DNA from: Platanthera guangdongensis
Taxonomy: Eukaryota > Streptophyta > Magnoliopsida > Asparagales > Orchidaceae
Assembly: GCA_039583875.1 (NCBI GenBank)
Contig: CM077151.1
Span: forward strand, 25,848,208-25,912,207
DNA length: 64,000 nucleotides
Direction of reading: 5' to 3'
Shown here in pieces: positions 60,736 to 64,000 of this stretch; position 1 is the stretch's first letter, and the number at the start of each line of letters is the position of its first letter. A model generated the notes under the pieces. That model did not search any database. It was given only the letters and a program-made list of their open reading frames with translations, and was not told the DNA's origin. The position numbers and the translations under genes were made by a program.

Positions 60736-62012
60736 ATTCATTTTGCAAGCTTTGAAATGCGTATCCAGTGATAATTAAATATAAAATGTGCGTCAAAATG
60801 ATTGGTTGTTTGGACCTCATTTCTTTCCTTTTTAGGGTACCGCCTTCTGTTTATAAGAGGGCTAAGCAAGCTCCTGAGTCAAAGCGTGAAGCCTTCTTAA
60901 TTAAGGAGCTGGAGGATATTCTTGTAAAGGAGGGTTTATCATCTAATCCATCTGATAAAGGTAAATTTAACTTATTTTTCACTATAATATAAGAGGAGAT
61001 TTGGCTAGTCTTGTGACTACTCATATCATCATTCGAACTTATTTTATTCATATGTTTAGCTGTCAGTGATGCAATTTGATATTTGGACTTTGGAGAGAAA
61101 TACTGGAATCACCACAATTCCATTGTATTTTCTCTTTCCACAATTTCTTGTTATAGGAAAAGAATGTGAATTGATTTTGTCCCAGCTGCATCTACTTGAA
61201 CAACAATGCCATGCTATAGGCTCATCTTAGGCTCCGTTTGGGACAGTGGCATTTGAGCTATGACAGTGTGAAATTGTGGTAGCAAACGCAGTGGAGGTAG
61301 TTTACTTGCGTTTGTAACTTTCTTGACCGTTTTGTTTGCCTAAATTTTACTTTTGGCGTCGGGGCGTTCACGACTGTTAAAGCTTAACCACACATGATTG
61401 ATTGACGTTCACGACCAATAAAGCTTAATCACACATGTATGGTTGTGCTGACGTTTTGACTTAAAATATCGTTTTGAAAAAAATAGTGTTCGTACCTTAC
61501 CTACCCACTCTACCTGTGTTTTGCCTAACTGCGTTTACAACAGTCACCGCTCTTCCACCAATCTTCCAAGCAGGAATTTAGCCCCATAGCTGGGATTGAT
61601 CAGCTTGGCCAGCTCATTCTCATTTTTTTGTTATGGCTCTCAGTTTATGCAGCTTTAATACAACTATTTGAGCACGATTTTTCAATAGTCACAAGCCTGA
61701 TCCAGACAGCAAATTTTGACTTTTTTGATAATGCAAATTCACATTCTTGGAACCGTCTGTTTTGTTTAGAAATAAAAGCTGTGAAAAAGCTGAAGGAGAG
61801 AGCAAGGGAGCTTGAAGGCATTGACACGAGCAATATTGTTTCTTCTTCTCGTCGGAGAAGCACATTCAGTTTTATACCTACTCCAAAACCTAAAATAGAA
61901 GCCGGATCAGGTGAAGATGATGAAGATGAAGTTGAGGAAGATGAAGATGATCAAGAAGGTACAGATGATGGCGATAATGGAAGTGGTGAGTCCAGCGAAG
62001 GATCGGAGGAAG
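23471..62012 (+). CDS. HIRIP3: HIRIP3-like CHZ-domain histone chaperone gene (8 exons seen, last exon uncertain)
   Basis: Eight exons join without a frame break into about 478 residues. Order: an N-terminal helix ([17 protein letters not shown]) with a DEK_C-like 35-residue module; an acidic Ser-rich linker; a second copy of helix plus module ([18 protein letters not shown], then [18 protein letters not shown]); a long Lys/Ser/Asp-rich segment; the conserved core with [20 protein letters not shown] and the CHZ motif region [20 protein letters not shown]; and an acidic tail. Known family members bind HIRA or H2A-H2B/H2A.Z-H2B dimers and act in the nucleus. Function here is inferred from that likeness. 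Introns 1 and 2 total 35.6 kb. Exon 8 ends at a donor in phase 1, so a final exon lies further on; otherwise reading on stops at TGA 62039. Confidence 0.88.
24463..24894 (-). pseudogene. Gypsy-F integrase C-terminal region
   Basis: The minus strand encodes [20 protein letters not shown] in one frame, then [20 protein letters not shown] and [16 protein letters not shown] in another. This is the conserved KLxPKFFGPFxIxxRIGxVAYxLxLP region that follows the catalytic core in plant Gypsy integrases. The break near 24700 is a frameshift. Confidence 0.8.
24897..26534 (-). mobile_element. GC-rich LTR-like insertion in Gypsy-F (probable solo LTR, minus strand)
   Basis: It interrupts the Gypsy-F integrase between YGQPCP (26525) and LHLPYLDD (24860). 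It is rich in GTCCGC and CCGCCGAG words, unlike its host. The minus strand begins TGTTGAAATTTG at 26534 and contains CCTATAAATAGGACC near 25575, a promoter-like element as in LTRs. No primer site, polypurine tract or coding domain is visible. An AAGGT/AAGGT match at the borders is suggestive but does not leave a clean TG...CA end on the left. Confidence 0.5.
26417..27560 (-). pseudogene. Gypsy-F integrase core and connection to RNase H
   Basis: The minus strand gives [20 protein letters not shown] and [20 protein letters not shown], the stretch with the catalytic Glu of Gypsy integrases, then [15 protein letters not shown]. Upstream (27000-27300) partly readable pieces of the zinc-binding domain follow in several frames. 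The 26417-26534 part of the apparent ORF is read-through into the inserted LTR. Confidence 0.75.
27629..28773. mobile_element. Non-autonomous hAT element, copy 1 (NA1)
   Basis: It is 1145 bp with a perfect 8-bp target duplication GATAACAC (27621-27628 and 28774-28781), diagnostic of hAT. The inverted ends are CAGTGTTGTGGATATCGG and CAATGTTGTAGATGTCGG. Near the left end GTCGGCCGACAT is repeated; near the right end GATATATC words form small palindromes. The interior has CT-rich tandem repeats of about 110 bp (TCTCTGGTTCTTTCTTCTCC with GGTGCTCTC) at about 27930-28330 and a GTTGCTGCCTTATT repeat near 28600. No transposase is encoded. Confidence 0.92.
28782..29258 (-). pseudogene. Gypsy-F reverse transcriptase end and RNase H start
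   Basis: The minus strand encodes [19 protein letters not shown] near 29120, the connection after the catalytic reverse transcriptase core, then the RNase H segment [18 protein letters not shown] and [20 protein letters not shown]. The first catalytic Asp of RNase H (usual ETDAS) is replaced by ETNAS. The frame shifts near 29010 and the NA1 element interrupts the rest. Confidence 0.85.
29262..30802 (-). pseudogene. Copia-G gag, protease and pre-integrase region
   Basis: The start ATG (complement at 30800-30802) gives [24 protein letters not shown] at 30685-30683 replaces the Trp of the EWVHL motif. Then follow [40 protein letters not shown] and [20 protein letters not shown], the conserved gag order. 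The protease motif DSGATHH and [12 protein letters not shown] follow near 29770, and the segment ends near [13 protein letters not shown] frame change between gag and protease, near the CCHC position, is likely because that finger is not readable in frame. Confidence 0.85.
31756..31938 (-). repeat. 5' LTR of Copia-G
   Basis: 183 bp. On the minus strand it begins TGTTAGAAAATGATAATG and ends TTTTTCTCCACA. The primer site follows directly. Length and layout match the Copia-E LTRs. Confidence 0.85.
31939..32912. other. Intron segment with a possible minus-strand leader remnant
   Basis: No protein-coding gene is recognisable. On the minus strand 32560-32380 looks like a first exon (CTCTCTCAAGCACGTG, then CTTCTTCCTATAGTAAG) followed by a donor-like GGTAATCCC. 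ACTAAACCCTAATTGGG and an acceptor-like TTTATTTCAG lie further along near 32225. This could be the 5' leader of a lost gene, but there is no convincing ORF behind it. Confidence 0.35.
32913..33094 (-). repeat. 3' LTR of Copia-E
   Basis: Plus-strand ends TGTAGAAAAGTGG and TTCTCTAACA; 182 bp. It is bordered by the polypurine tract complement on the right and by the duplication GCTTG on the left. Confidence 0.95.
33160..35737 (-). pseudogene. Copia-E reverse transcriptase and RNase H, interrupted by a hAT element
   Basis: Minus-strand landmarks from 5' to 3': [19 protein letters not shown] near 35640; a decayed stretch with ESRVCH-like sequence to 35070; IYVDDIL near 35090, just before the insertion; then [20 protein letters not shown] near 34010 after it; [18 protein letters not shown] near 33560; and [20 protein letters not shown] near 33240. 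Several frame changes (35480-35740, 33760, 33420) add to the insertion, so no active enzyme can be made. Confidence 0.88.
34036..35049. mobile_element. Non-autonomous hAT element, copy 2 (NA2)
   Basis: It is 1014 bp with a perfect 8-bp duplication GGTGTCAT (34028-34035 and 35050-35057). Its ends CAAGGTTGTAGATGTCGG and TAGTGTTGTAGATGTTGG match NA1 in opposite orientation, and the sub-terminal parts match too: GTCGGATGT, GGTTTGNGTTT, GATATATCGGGGATATTT and ATTTTAATATTTAA. The interiors differ from NA1. Removing it restores the Copia-E reading from YVDDIL to the next conserved block, which confirms the borders. Confidence 0.92.
36066..37136 (-). pseudogene. Copia-E pre-integrase and integrase
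   Basis: A 356-codon open frame on the minus strand. It starts inside the protease fold ([20 protein letters not shown]), passes [20 protein letters not shown] with its [10 protein letters not shown] zinc-binding pair, then [35 protein letters not shown] and [20 protein letters not shown]. All three catalytic residues (D, D, E) are present. It ends at a stop after MFLGYSRT, where the family continues with QKGY, so the frame is broken there. Confidence 0.9.
37182..38232 (-). pseudogene. Copia-E gag, zinc knuckle and protease start
   Basis: The start ATG at 38232 (complement) gives [20 protein letters not shown]. The frame runs through [40 protein letters not shown] and [20 protein letters not shown] to about 37560, then a frameshift leads to [20 protein letters not shown] (CCHC-like, 37182-37601 frame) and SHWIVD. 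In the protease motif the Ser codon after Asp is lost in a TAG at about 37183 (LDSG expected), which blocks protease. Confidence 0.88.
38233..38982 (-). other. Copia-E untranslated leader
   Basis: 750 bp between primer site and gag start. It is rich in GCGGT/ACCGC words repeated irregularly (for example GGTCGC and GCGGACAAG). The Copia-G leader (30803-31744) has the same style. No ORF of note. Confidence 0.7.
38994..39175 (-). repeat. 5' LTR of Copia-E
   Basis: 182 bp, same ends as the left copy, preceded on the plus strand by the primer-site complement at 38983-38993. Confidence 0.95.
39990..40095 (+). CDS. HIRIP3: HIRIP3-like exon 2 (residues 33-68), first DEK_C-like module
   Basis: Acceptor ATGATGCAG, then T completing the Asp codon, then [20 protein letters not shown] and [15 protein letters not shown], ending at the donor GTTAGA in phase 0. 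It is 106 nt, the same size and phase as exon 4, and the protein modules are related (SLTLEGVRR against KMTLAKVRR). It stands alone, 16.4 kb from exon 1 and 19.2 kb from exon 3. Confidence 0.9.
40647..41460 (-). repeat. 3' LTR of Gypsy-D
   Basis: It matches 45758-46104 plus 54707-55080 in order. The inner border is uncertain because the match ends near 41365 (GGCTTGGGGAGGT), after which the two copies diverge. Confidence 0.7.
41500..45740 (-). pseudogene. Gypsy-D gag-pol remnant
   Basis: Minus-strand pieces from 5' to 3': gag with [20 protein letters not shown] and [17 protein letters not shown] (about 45160-44990); spacer [10 protein letters not shown] (about 44700); zinc knuckle [14 protein letters not shown] and protease-like [10 protein letters not shown] (44181-44696); a linker with [11 protein letters not shown] (43787-44119); reverse transcriptase [20 protein letters not shown] and [12 protein letters not shown] (43404-43781); integrase [12 protein letters not shown] and [19 protein letters not shown] (42434-42736); and the C-terminal [18 protein letters not shown] (41689-41928). 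Stops and frameshifts separate every piece; the YxDD box is not readable. Confidence 0.85.
45758..46104 (-). repeat. 5' LTR of Gypsy-D, inner part (left of the hAT element)
   Basis: It begins TGATGCAGTGTGATG and ends GCATGCAGGCGGTGA, the last eight bases being the hAT target duplication. It matches 40647-40990. Confidence 0.8.
46105..46290. repeat. Left sub-terminal repeat region of the hAT element
   Basis: Multiple inverted and direct copies of ACGATCTTAC, GTACGATCCTACGGTCCC and GATCGTAGGATCG follow the terminal repeat. The right end (about 54615-54690) has the same words (AAGATCTTACC, TTACGATCTTACC). Such clustered motifs are typical transposase recognition regions in hAT elements. Confidence 0.75.
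48776..49146 (+). repeat. 5' LTR of Copia-C3
   Basis: TGTTGAAGTATTAG ... ACTTTCTACA. It contains TAGTCCCACATTG and a CTATATAAGGGAGG promoter element near 49040. The first part is full of GCGGTCTG/GGGCGGTC words. Confidence 0.97.
49530..53111 (+). CDS. Copia-C3 polyprotein, open but lacking most of gag
   Basis: The first ATG in the long frame is at 49530 ([20 protein letters not shown]), giving about 1193 residues; the same frame is open upstream to 49338 without an ATG. After about 25 residues it jumps to the gag C-terminus ([15 protein letters not shown]), so the gag core is missing. CCHC knuckle [14 protein letters not shown] near residue 103; protease DSGATNH near 161; integrase [15 protein letters not shown] and [13 protein letters not shown], where the usual NGVAERKN has three changes but keeps the catalytic Glu; reverse transcriptase [11 protein letters not shown] near nt 52157; RNase [19 protein letters not shown] near nt 52650; end [12 protein letters not shown]. 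Enzymes may still be functional; self-assembly is not expected. Confidence 0.93.
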   Translation: MTTSGLTTTPAAPSPPPPSGNLGTLSKLVLPDSYDMIRQQILGEAESPTLDATAARIAAVTSLLQRPLLASPPSQDSFAHQAQRGGPSGRSHSGGRGSSRFLCSHCGRTGHSVDRCWQKHPHLRPSGDAPSSASASSRPSASVATTSGSAHVVTQGKWLIDSGATNHMTGNPHYFSRLETHDRLPPVRVADGSPSPVHGTSMVQLTPSLCLEDTLYVPKFPCNLLSVTTLCRQFQCSVLFTPTTCSFQDPRTQRTIATGTESGDLYFLDDVSALSAYSSSTDLLQWHLRLGHPPPRILRQLLPHLPPTSSPLNCDACQLGKHHRSSFPPQQGRDSSRPFDLIHSDVWGPAPNLTVGRGSSYFVTFIDDFSRCTWVYLLKDRSELFSVWQSFYFMIQTQFALSIKVLRSDNAKEYLSHEFSSFFHQHGLLHQTTCVYTSQQNEVEECKNRHLLDVARTLMTQMHVPRSYWGYAVLLACYLINRLPSTVLHGQTPFSILYPHKAPFPLPFCVFGCTTFVHAPSATRDKLSPRSTKCVFLGYFTTQKGYCCFDPLLRKQFVSADVTFFENASYFSPPSPLPSDISVPSTPLDVFPPPSLPPPTPSQSVTPPTPPPSSPPPSLSSPGPTFSATDAPVADAPVDLDLPIALRKGVRACTQHPLAAVVSYDRLSPSRRCFALTISATSTPRTYQEALALPHWKSAMDEEMATLTERGAWTLVPPPVGTDVVGCRWVFVVKFRPDGTVDRYKARLVAKGFPQTYGIDYFDTFSPVARLSTIRVLLSVAVNRDWAISQLDVKNAFLYGDLQEDVYMEQPPGYVAQGETRVCHLKKAIYGLKQSPRAWFDKFSGIVATIGFKKSSADHSLFIRKTASRLVVLAVYVDDILLTGDDRDGVDLTKKHLRQHLVTKDMGSPKYFLGIEISRKPDSLVLSQRKYALDLLHEAGLTGAKPARFPMTIGEDKTWTDDSPLLSDVTRYRRLVGKLIYLTVTRLDIAYAVGKVSQFMQAPRECHFQSALKILEYIKAAPDKGLLFQKNGHLRVEAYSDSSYADDKGDRKFTSGFCTFVGGNLVSWKSKKQSVVSRSSAEAEYRSMASTTCELKWLRALMLDLGEVYDYPLPMFCDNKAAIYISRSPVFHERTKHIEVDCHFIREEILKNQICTPFVTSDKELTDIFTKPVSTSFFHICDKLGMIDIYAPA
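53119..53489 (+). repeat. 3' LTR of Copia-C3
   Basis: 371 bp, read as identical to the 5' LTR; the 77-codon frames inside both translate identically. Confidence 0.97.
53490..53646. repeat. 157-bp tail between the Copia-C3 3' LTR and its target duplication
   Basis: It starts CTGCAGGCAATGTGAGACTA and ends TTGGTTCTCAACA, directly before AGTCTTATAG of the hAT intron. On the minus strand it reads TGTTGAGAACC ... TTAGTCTCACATTGCC, which looks like part of a Copia-type LTR in the opposite orientation. It is GC-rich, unlike the intron. Confidence 0.8.
54707..55166 (-). repeat. 5' LTR of Gypsy-D, outer part (right of the hAT element)
   Basis: It resumes with GGCGGTGGTAACTGACGG and matches 40983-41365 of the left LTR. 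It continues with AAAATGACCATCCGTGCGCA and ATCGCCCGAGCGGG, a block also found near the ends of the Gypsy-C LTRs (5745-5800, 18165-18215). Confidence 0.75.
55198..55472. mobile_element. MITE-like inverted repeat of about 275 bp
   Basis: Left ATAGCTCTTTGAAAATGGAT matches the complement of ATGGTCCATTTTTCATAGAG CTAT at the right, and TATACTTTCTATAGTTGT matches the complement of ACAACTATAGAAAGCATA. The halves pair over about 100 bp with a short middle. No clear target duplication, so the superfamily is unknown. Confidence 0.65.
55473..56294. other. AT-rich intron sequence without a feature
   Basis: No ORF, repeat or homology of note. Confidence 0.6.
56295..58794. mobile_element. 2.5-kb palindromic element with TG/CA ends and CTTTT duplication
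   Basis: The left arm 56295-57527 begins TGATGCAACCCGCG and ends GATCACATCA; the right arm 57568-58794 is its inverted copy, beginning TGATGTGAATC and ending CGCGGGTTGCATCA. The 40 bp between them include GTTTGGTGTGGCTG and CAGCCACACCTAAC, so the palindrome reaches the centre. Arms look about 85-90% identical by eye. The flanks CTTTT (56290-56294 and 58795-58799) match exactly. Each unit has LTR-like TG...CA ends, so this looks like two LTR-like units joined head to head in inverted orientation and inserted as one. No enzyme is encoded; the long frames in each arm (56747-57337 plus, 58343-57822 minus) lack an ATG start. Confidence 0.88.
58800..59284. other. Native 3' end of intron 2
   Basis: AT-rich sequence ending with TTTTCCATCTTAAAGCAG at exon 3. 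Nothing else recognised. Confidence 0.6.
59285..59577 (+). CDS. HIRIP3: HIRIP3-like exon 3 (residues 69-166)
   Basis: Starts [20 protein letters not shown] in phase 0 after AAAGCAG. It is an acidic and Ser-rich linker followed by [17 protein letters not shown], which parallels the end of exon 1. It ends in GA before the donor GTACGT, so the phase equals that of exon 1. Confidence 0.9.
59732..59837 (+). CDS. HIRIP3: HIRIP3-like exon 4 (residues 166-201), second DEK_C-like module
   Basis: Acceptor TTAAATTTCAG; G completes Glu, then [20 protein letters not shown] and [15 protein letters not shown], ending at donor GTCAAC. 106 nt with the same phases as exon 2. Confidence 0.92.
59940..60320 (+). 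CDS. HIRIP3: HIRIP3-like exon 5 (residues 202-328)
   Basis: Acceptor ATATATTAG, 127 codons, donor GTTACT, phase 0 at both ends. It is charged and low in complexity: Lys-rich runs ([43 protein letters not shown]), probable nuclear localisation signals, alternate with Asp/Ser/Glu-rich runs that could be casein kinase 2 sites. Confidence 0.9.
60397..60479 (+). CDS. HIRIP3: HIRIP3-like exon 6 (residues 329-356)
   Basis: Acceptor TTAATGTAG; encodes [20 protein letters not shown] and VIKACGMG; ends in GG before donor GTATAA. Start of the conserved C-terminal core. Confidence 0.9.
60702..60735. repeat. (TA)n(TG)n microsatellite in intron 6
   Basis: About nine TA units pass into eight TG units. Confidence 0.97.
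60836..60960 (+). CDS. HIRIP3: HIRIP3-like exon 7 (residues 356-398)
   Basis: Acceptor [29 protein letters not shown], then [20 protein letters not shown]; ends AAAG before donor GTAAAT, phase 1. This is the most conserved part of plant HIRIP3-like proteins and leads into the CHZ motif. Confidence 0.92.
60961..61769 (+). other. Intron 7 with a possible decayed DNA-transposon fragment
   Basis: An 809-bp intron. At 61230 the word GGCTCCGTTTGGGACAG resembles the terminal repeat start of many plant DNA elements, but no partner end is seen. Inside, GTTCACGACTGTTAAAGCTTAACCACACATG recurs about 45 bp later as a variant (GTTCACGACCAATAAAGC with TTAATCACACATG). Confidence 0.4.
61770..62012 (+). CDS. 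HIRIP3: HIRIP3-like exon 8 (residues 398-478) with CHZ motif and acidic tail
   Basis: Acceptor TTTTGTTTAG; AA completes Glu, then [40 protein letters not shown] and an acidic tail rich in Asp, Glu and Ser. It ends GAGGAAG at a donor GTATGC, phase 1. If not spliced, ten more codons (GMLYRFFYA) lead to TGA at 62039-62041. The acidic tail is usual in histone chaperones. Confidence 0.85.
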
Positions 62013-62393
62013 GTATGCTTTACAGGTTCTTTTATGCTTGAGATGATACACCATTCTGTTGATTTGTTTTCATCATTCAGTAAGCTGTTAAGCTTGGCTT
62101 TAAAATTTTAATTATGTTTTTATTGTTTGTGTTTCCTAGACATTTGTTCAAACTAATTTAGTAAAGAGGGAACACGTTGTACTTGTTTTGTAGGTTAAAA
62201 GTTCTAATACATAATATCTTTCATTAAAGTAATGGGTATAGACTTTGTAGATCAAATATCAAGTATATTTTTGTACTTTTAATTGGCGAGAATTTGACAA
62301 GTATCCATCACAATTGCCAGAAAATCAATTTATCATTCAATGTGACTTGTTATGTATATTTAATATATAATGTAGAAGAATGGGGTAAATATA

Positions 62394-62527
62394 ACAGGGT
62401 AGCTCGATGCACAAAGCATCCCCGCACAACAGCGAGGGTCCGGGAAAGGGTCCCACTACATTGGTGAAATGTAGGCAATCCTTACCCAGTTACCCTGCAT
62501 TTTTGCTAGAGGCTGCTTCCATAATTT
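62394..62527 (-). mobile_element. Au-like SINE fragment with 10-bp target duplication
   Basis: The plus strand contains TCGATGCACAAAGCATCCCC, GGGTCCGGGAAAGGGTCCCA, GTAGGCAATCCTTACC and AGAGGCTGCTTCC, the reverse complement of the body of the widespread angiosperm Au SINE. The tRNA-related promoter part is missing, so it is truncated at its 5' end. GGTAAATATA flanks it exactly on both sides (62384-62393 and 62528-62537), as expected from LINE-driven insertion. Confidence 0.85.
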
Positions 62528-62537
62528 GGTAAATATA

Positions 62538-63006
62538 TACCGTTAAAATTTAAATGCCTTCTTGGAGTACTACTACTCTGTGATAGATTAAGATGATCTT
62601 AGAGAGAGATGGTAGGATTAATGAATGATGCATCAATAAGATGGGAAGATAATGTTCATGTGGAATGATTATGAGTAGAAGTGGCGGGGAAAGAGAACAT
62701 CACTAGAAGTTGGGAAAGAATTTGTGCAAAGCACTTCATACATACTTAACAGAATTGAATGAAGACCCGCTCCATTCCGACGCCAGTGCTAGCTCCGATT
62801 CAGGCCTCCAGAGCCCCAACCGCACCATTACGGACCTCCTGCGGCCGACCCGGGCGAACGCTGCCCCGATCCGGCCAATTCGGGCCGAATCCCCCTGGCC
62901 ACGACCCATCCTTCTAGGTCTTGCTCTCGACAAGGACTCTCTACTCGCTGCCTCCGCTGGATTACTTCCCCTACCCGATTTTCCTCCGCTCTAGCCTTCT
63001 TCCATC
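62538..63006. other. Junction and leader of the last Gypsy element
   Basis: 62538-62745 is AT-rich without a feature. From about 62760 the DNA becomes GC-rich, which fits the leader of the Gypsy element whose gag begins at 63007. I could not find an LTR border or a primer site. Confidence 0.45.
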
Positions 63007-64000
63007 ATGGCCGACGACACTCAAGGAGGCCCAACATTGGATCAGAATTTGGAATCATTCAAAAATATGATGACAGACAACCACCATGCTCTGCTCTCCG
63101 CAATCCGGCTTGACGACATGCCGCCACCTACACAGGCGGCCTTCGCATCCTCTCCAACGGATCTGGAATAACAACCTCACCCTTCCCCGACCAATCTACC
63201 GGGTCACTCTGACTATTCCACAGTGGCACGATTTGTTAAGTTGGATTTTTCGATCTTCGAGGGTCGCGAGGATCGCCTTACTTGGTTGACCCATTGTGAG
63301 CATTTCTTTGCAGCACAACGCACACCGTGGGAAGATTGGTTGGGCGTCGCCTCCATCCACCTGATTGGGTTCGCACAATTGTGGTTCTTTCAACTACAAC
63401 GAGAGAAGCCTCACCTCACATGGGATGAGTTGAAGGTTCAGTGCAACCTGCACTTTGGGCCCCCACTCCGCACCAATCCCATTGGCGACTTGATCTCCCT
63501 GAATTAGTCGGGCTCTATTGACGATTACTTGGAGCAGTTTTAGGTGCTCCTTGCTCATGCCCTGCCAGTCCCAGCGGCTTACCAGGTGGCATTTTTCACT
63601 GCGGGATTATATGAGCGCCTCCGCATGAATGTGGAGTTCCAGAACCCGCCGGACCTCACGACCGCCATGAGTCTCGCCCGTATCTGCAAGCGGCGCATCT
63701 TATTTGACCGTCCCCACATGGGACGTCGGGCCAGCGACACCTCTTTTCGGCACCACAGTCTTGCTTAACTGTCTCTGGGGGAGGCACGAACAGGACTAAA
63801 GAAGGGGAGCGCTCGACCCATATCCGACGTTTGTCCACTCAGGAGATGGCCGAACGCCGCGCAAATGTCCTCTGTTTCAATTGTGATGAGACACACTCGG
63901 GGACATCAGTGTAAGTGTCTCTTTTGGCTTGAGGTCGACGACCCATCAGACGAGGACACCGTGGATGACGAGCCAGGGGACCCCGCCATCTCGGTCAATG
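63007..64000 (+). pseudogene. Gypsy-H gag, broken, runs off the window
   Basis: The ATG at 63007 gives MADDTQGGPTLDQNLESFKN. After a stop near 63169 the gag core is readable: ARFVKLDFSIFEGREDRLTW, HFFAAQRTPWEDWLGVASIH and AQLWFFQLQREKPHLTWDEL (63223-63507). Then SGSIDDYLEQF, a TAG at 63541, and VLLAHALPVPAAYQVAFFTA, LYERLRMNVEFQNPPDL. The knuckle CFNCDETHSGTSV near 63870 has lost its expected HKC end by a small shift. Stops at 63169, 63506, 63541 and 63766 make it non-functional. Pol lies beyond the window. Confidence 0.85.

Overview
This is a stretch of flowering-plant nuclear DNA dominated by nested transposable elements. The evidence is spliced genes with GT-AG introns, Ty1/Copia and Ty3/Gypsy elements with plant-type initiator-Met tRNA primer sites, hAT and Harbinger-type DNA elements, and an Au-type SINE fragment. 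The species cannot be told from the sequence. There are no bacterial, organellar or viral genes, and I found no tRNA or rRNA gene and no CRISPR array.

One host gene can be reconstructed with confidence. It lies on the + strand, encodes a HIRIP3-like CHZ-domain histone chaperone, and spans at least 23471-62012. Eight exons join in frame into about 478 residues. Introns 1 and 2 are 16.4 kb and 19.2 kb and filled with nested transposons, while the last introns are 76-809 bp. Exons 2 and 4 are both 106 nt, have the same phases and encode related 35-residue modules, so they look like an ancient exon duplication.

Layout. 1-3386: 3' part of a decayed Copia element (Copia-A). 3387-4684: AT-rich DNA without a recognised gene. 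4685-18232: an old minus-strand Gypsy element (Gypsy-C). Its gag is split by a + strand Gypsy-type element (element B, 8359-13858) that keeps gag and protease but has a 76-bp tandem array where pol should be. The right LTR of Gypsy-C is itself expanded by another LTR carrying simple repeats and a tandem pair of fold-back units. 18233-23470: two Harbinger-like MITEs, a Copia remnant (LTR plus gag), and the promoter side of the host gene.

Intron 1 (23569-39989) holds a minus-strand Gypsy remnant broken by a GC-rich LTR-like insertion and by a non-autonomous hAT element with a perfect 8-bp duplication. Next come a truncated minus-strand Copia and a complete minus-strand Copia (32913-39175, target duplication GCTTG) with a second copy of the same hAT family in its reverse transcriptase.

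Intron 2 (40096-59284) holds a four-level nest: a Gypsy element (40647 to about 55166), with a decayed autonomous hAT element (46105-54706) in its 5' LTR, with a very young Copia element (48776-53489, LTRs with no difference seen) in a hAT intron, and with a 157-bp tail of other origin at the Copia's 3' edge. Further along is a 2.5-kb palindromic element (56295-58794) with TG/CA ends and a 5-bp CTTTT duplication; it would be transcribed as a long hairpin inside the host pre-mRNA.

After the host exons come an Au-like SINE fragment with a 10-bp duplication and the start of another Gypsy element with a broken gag that runs off the window.
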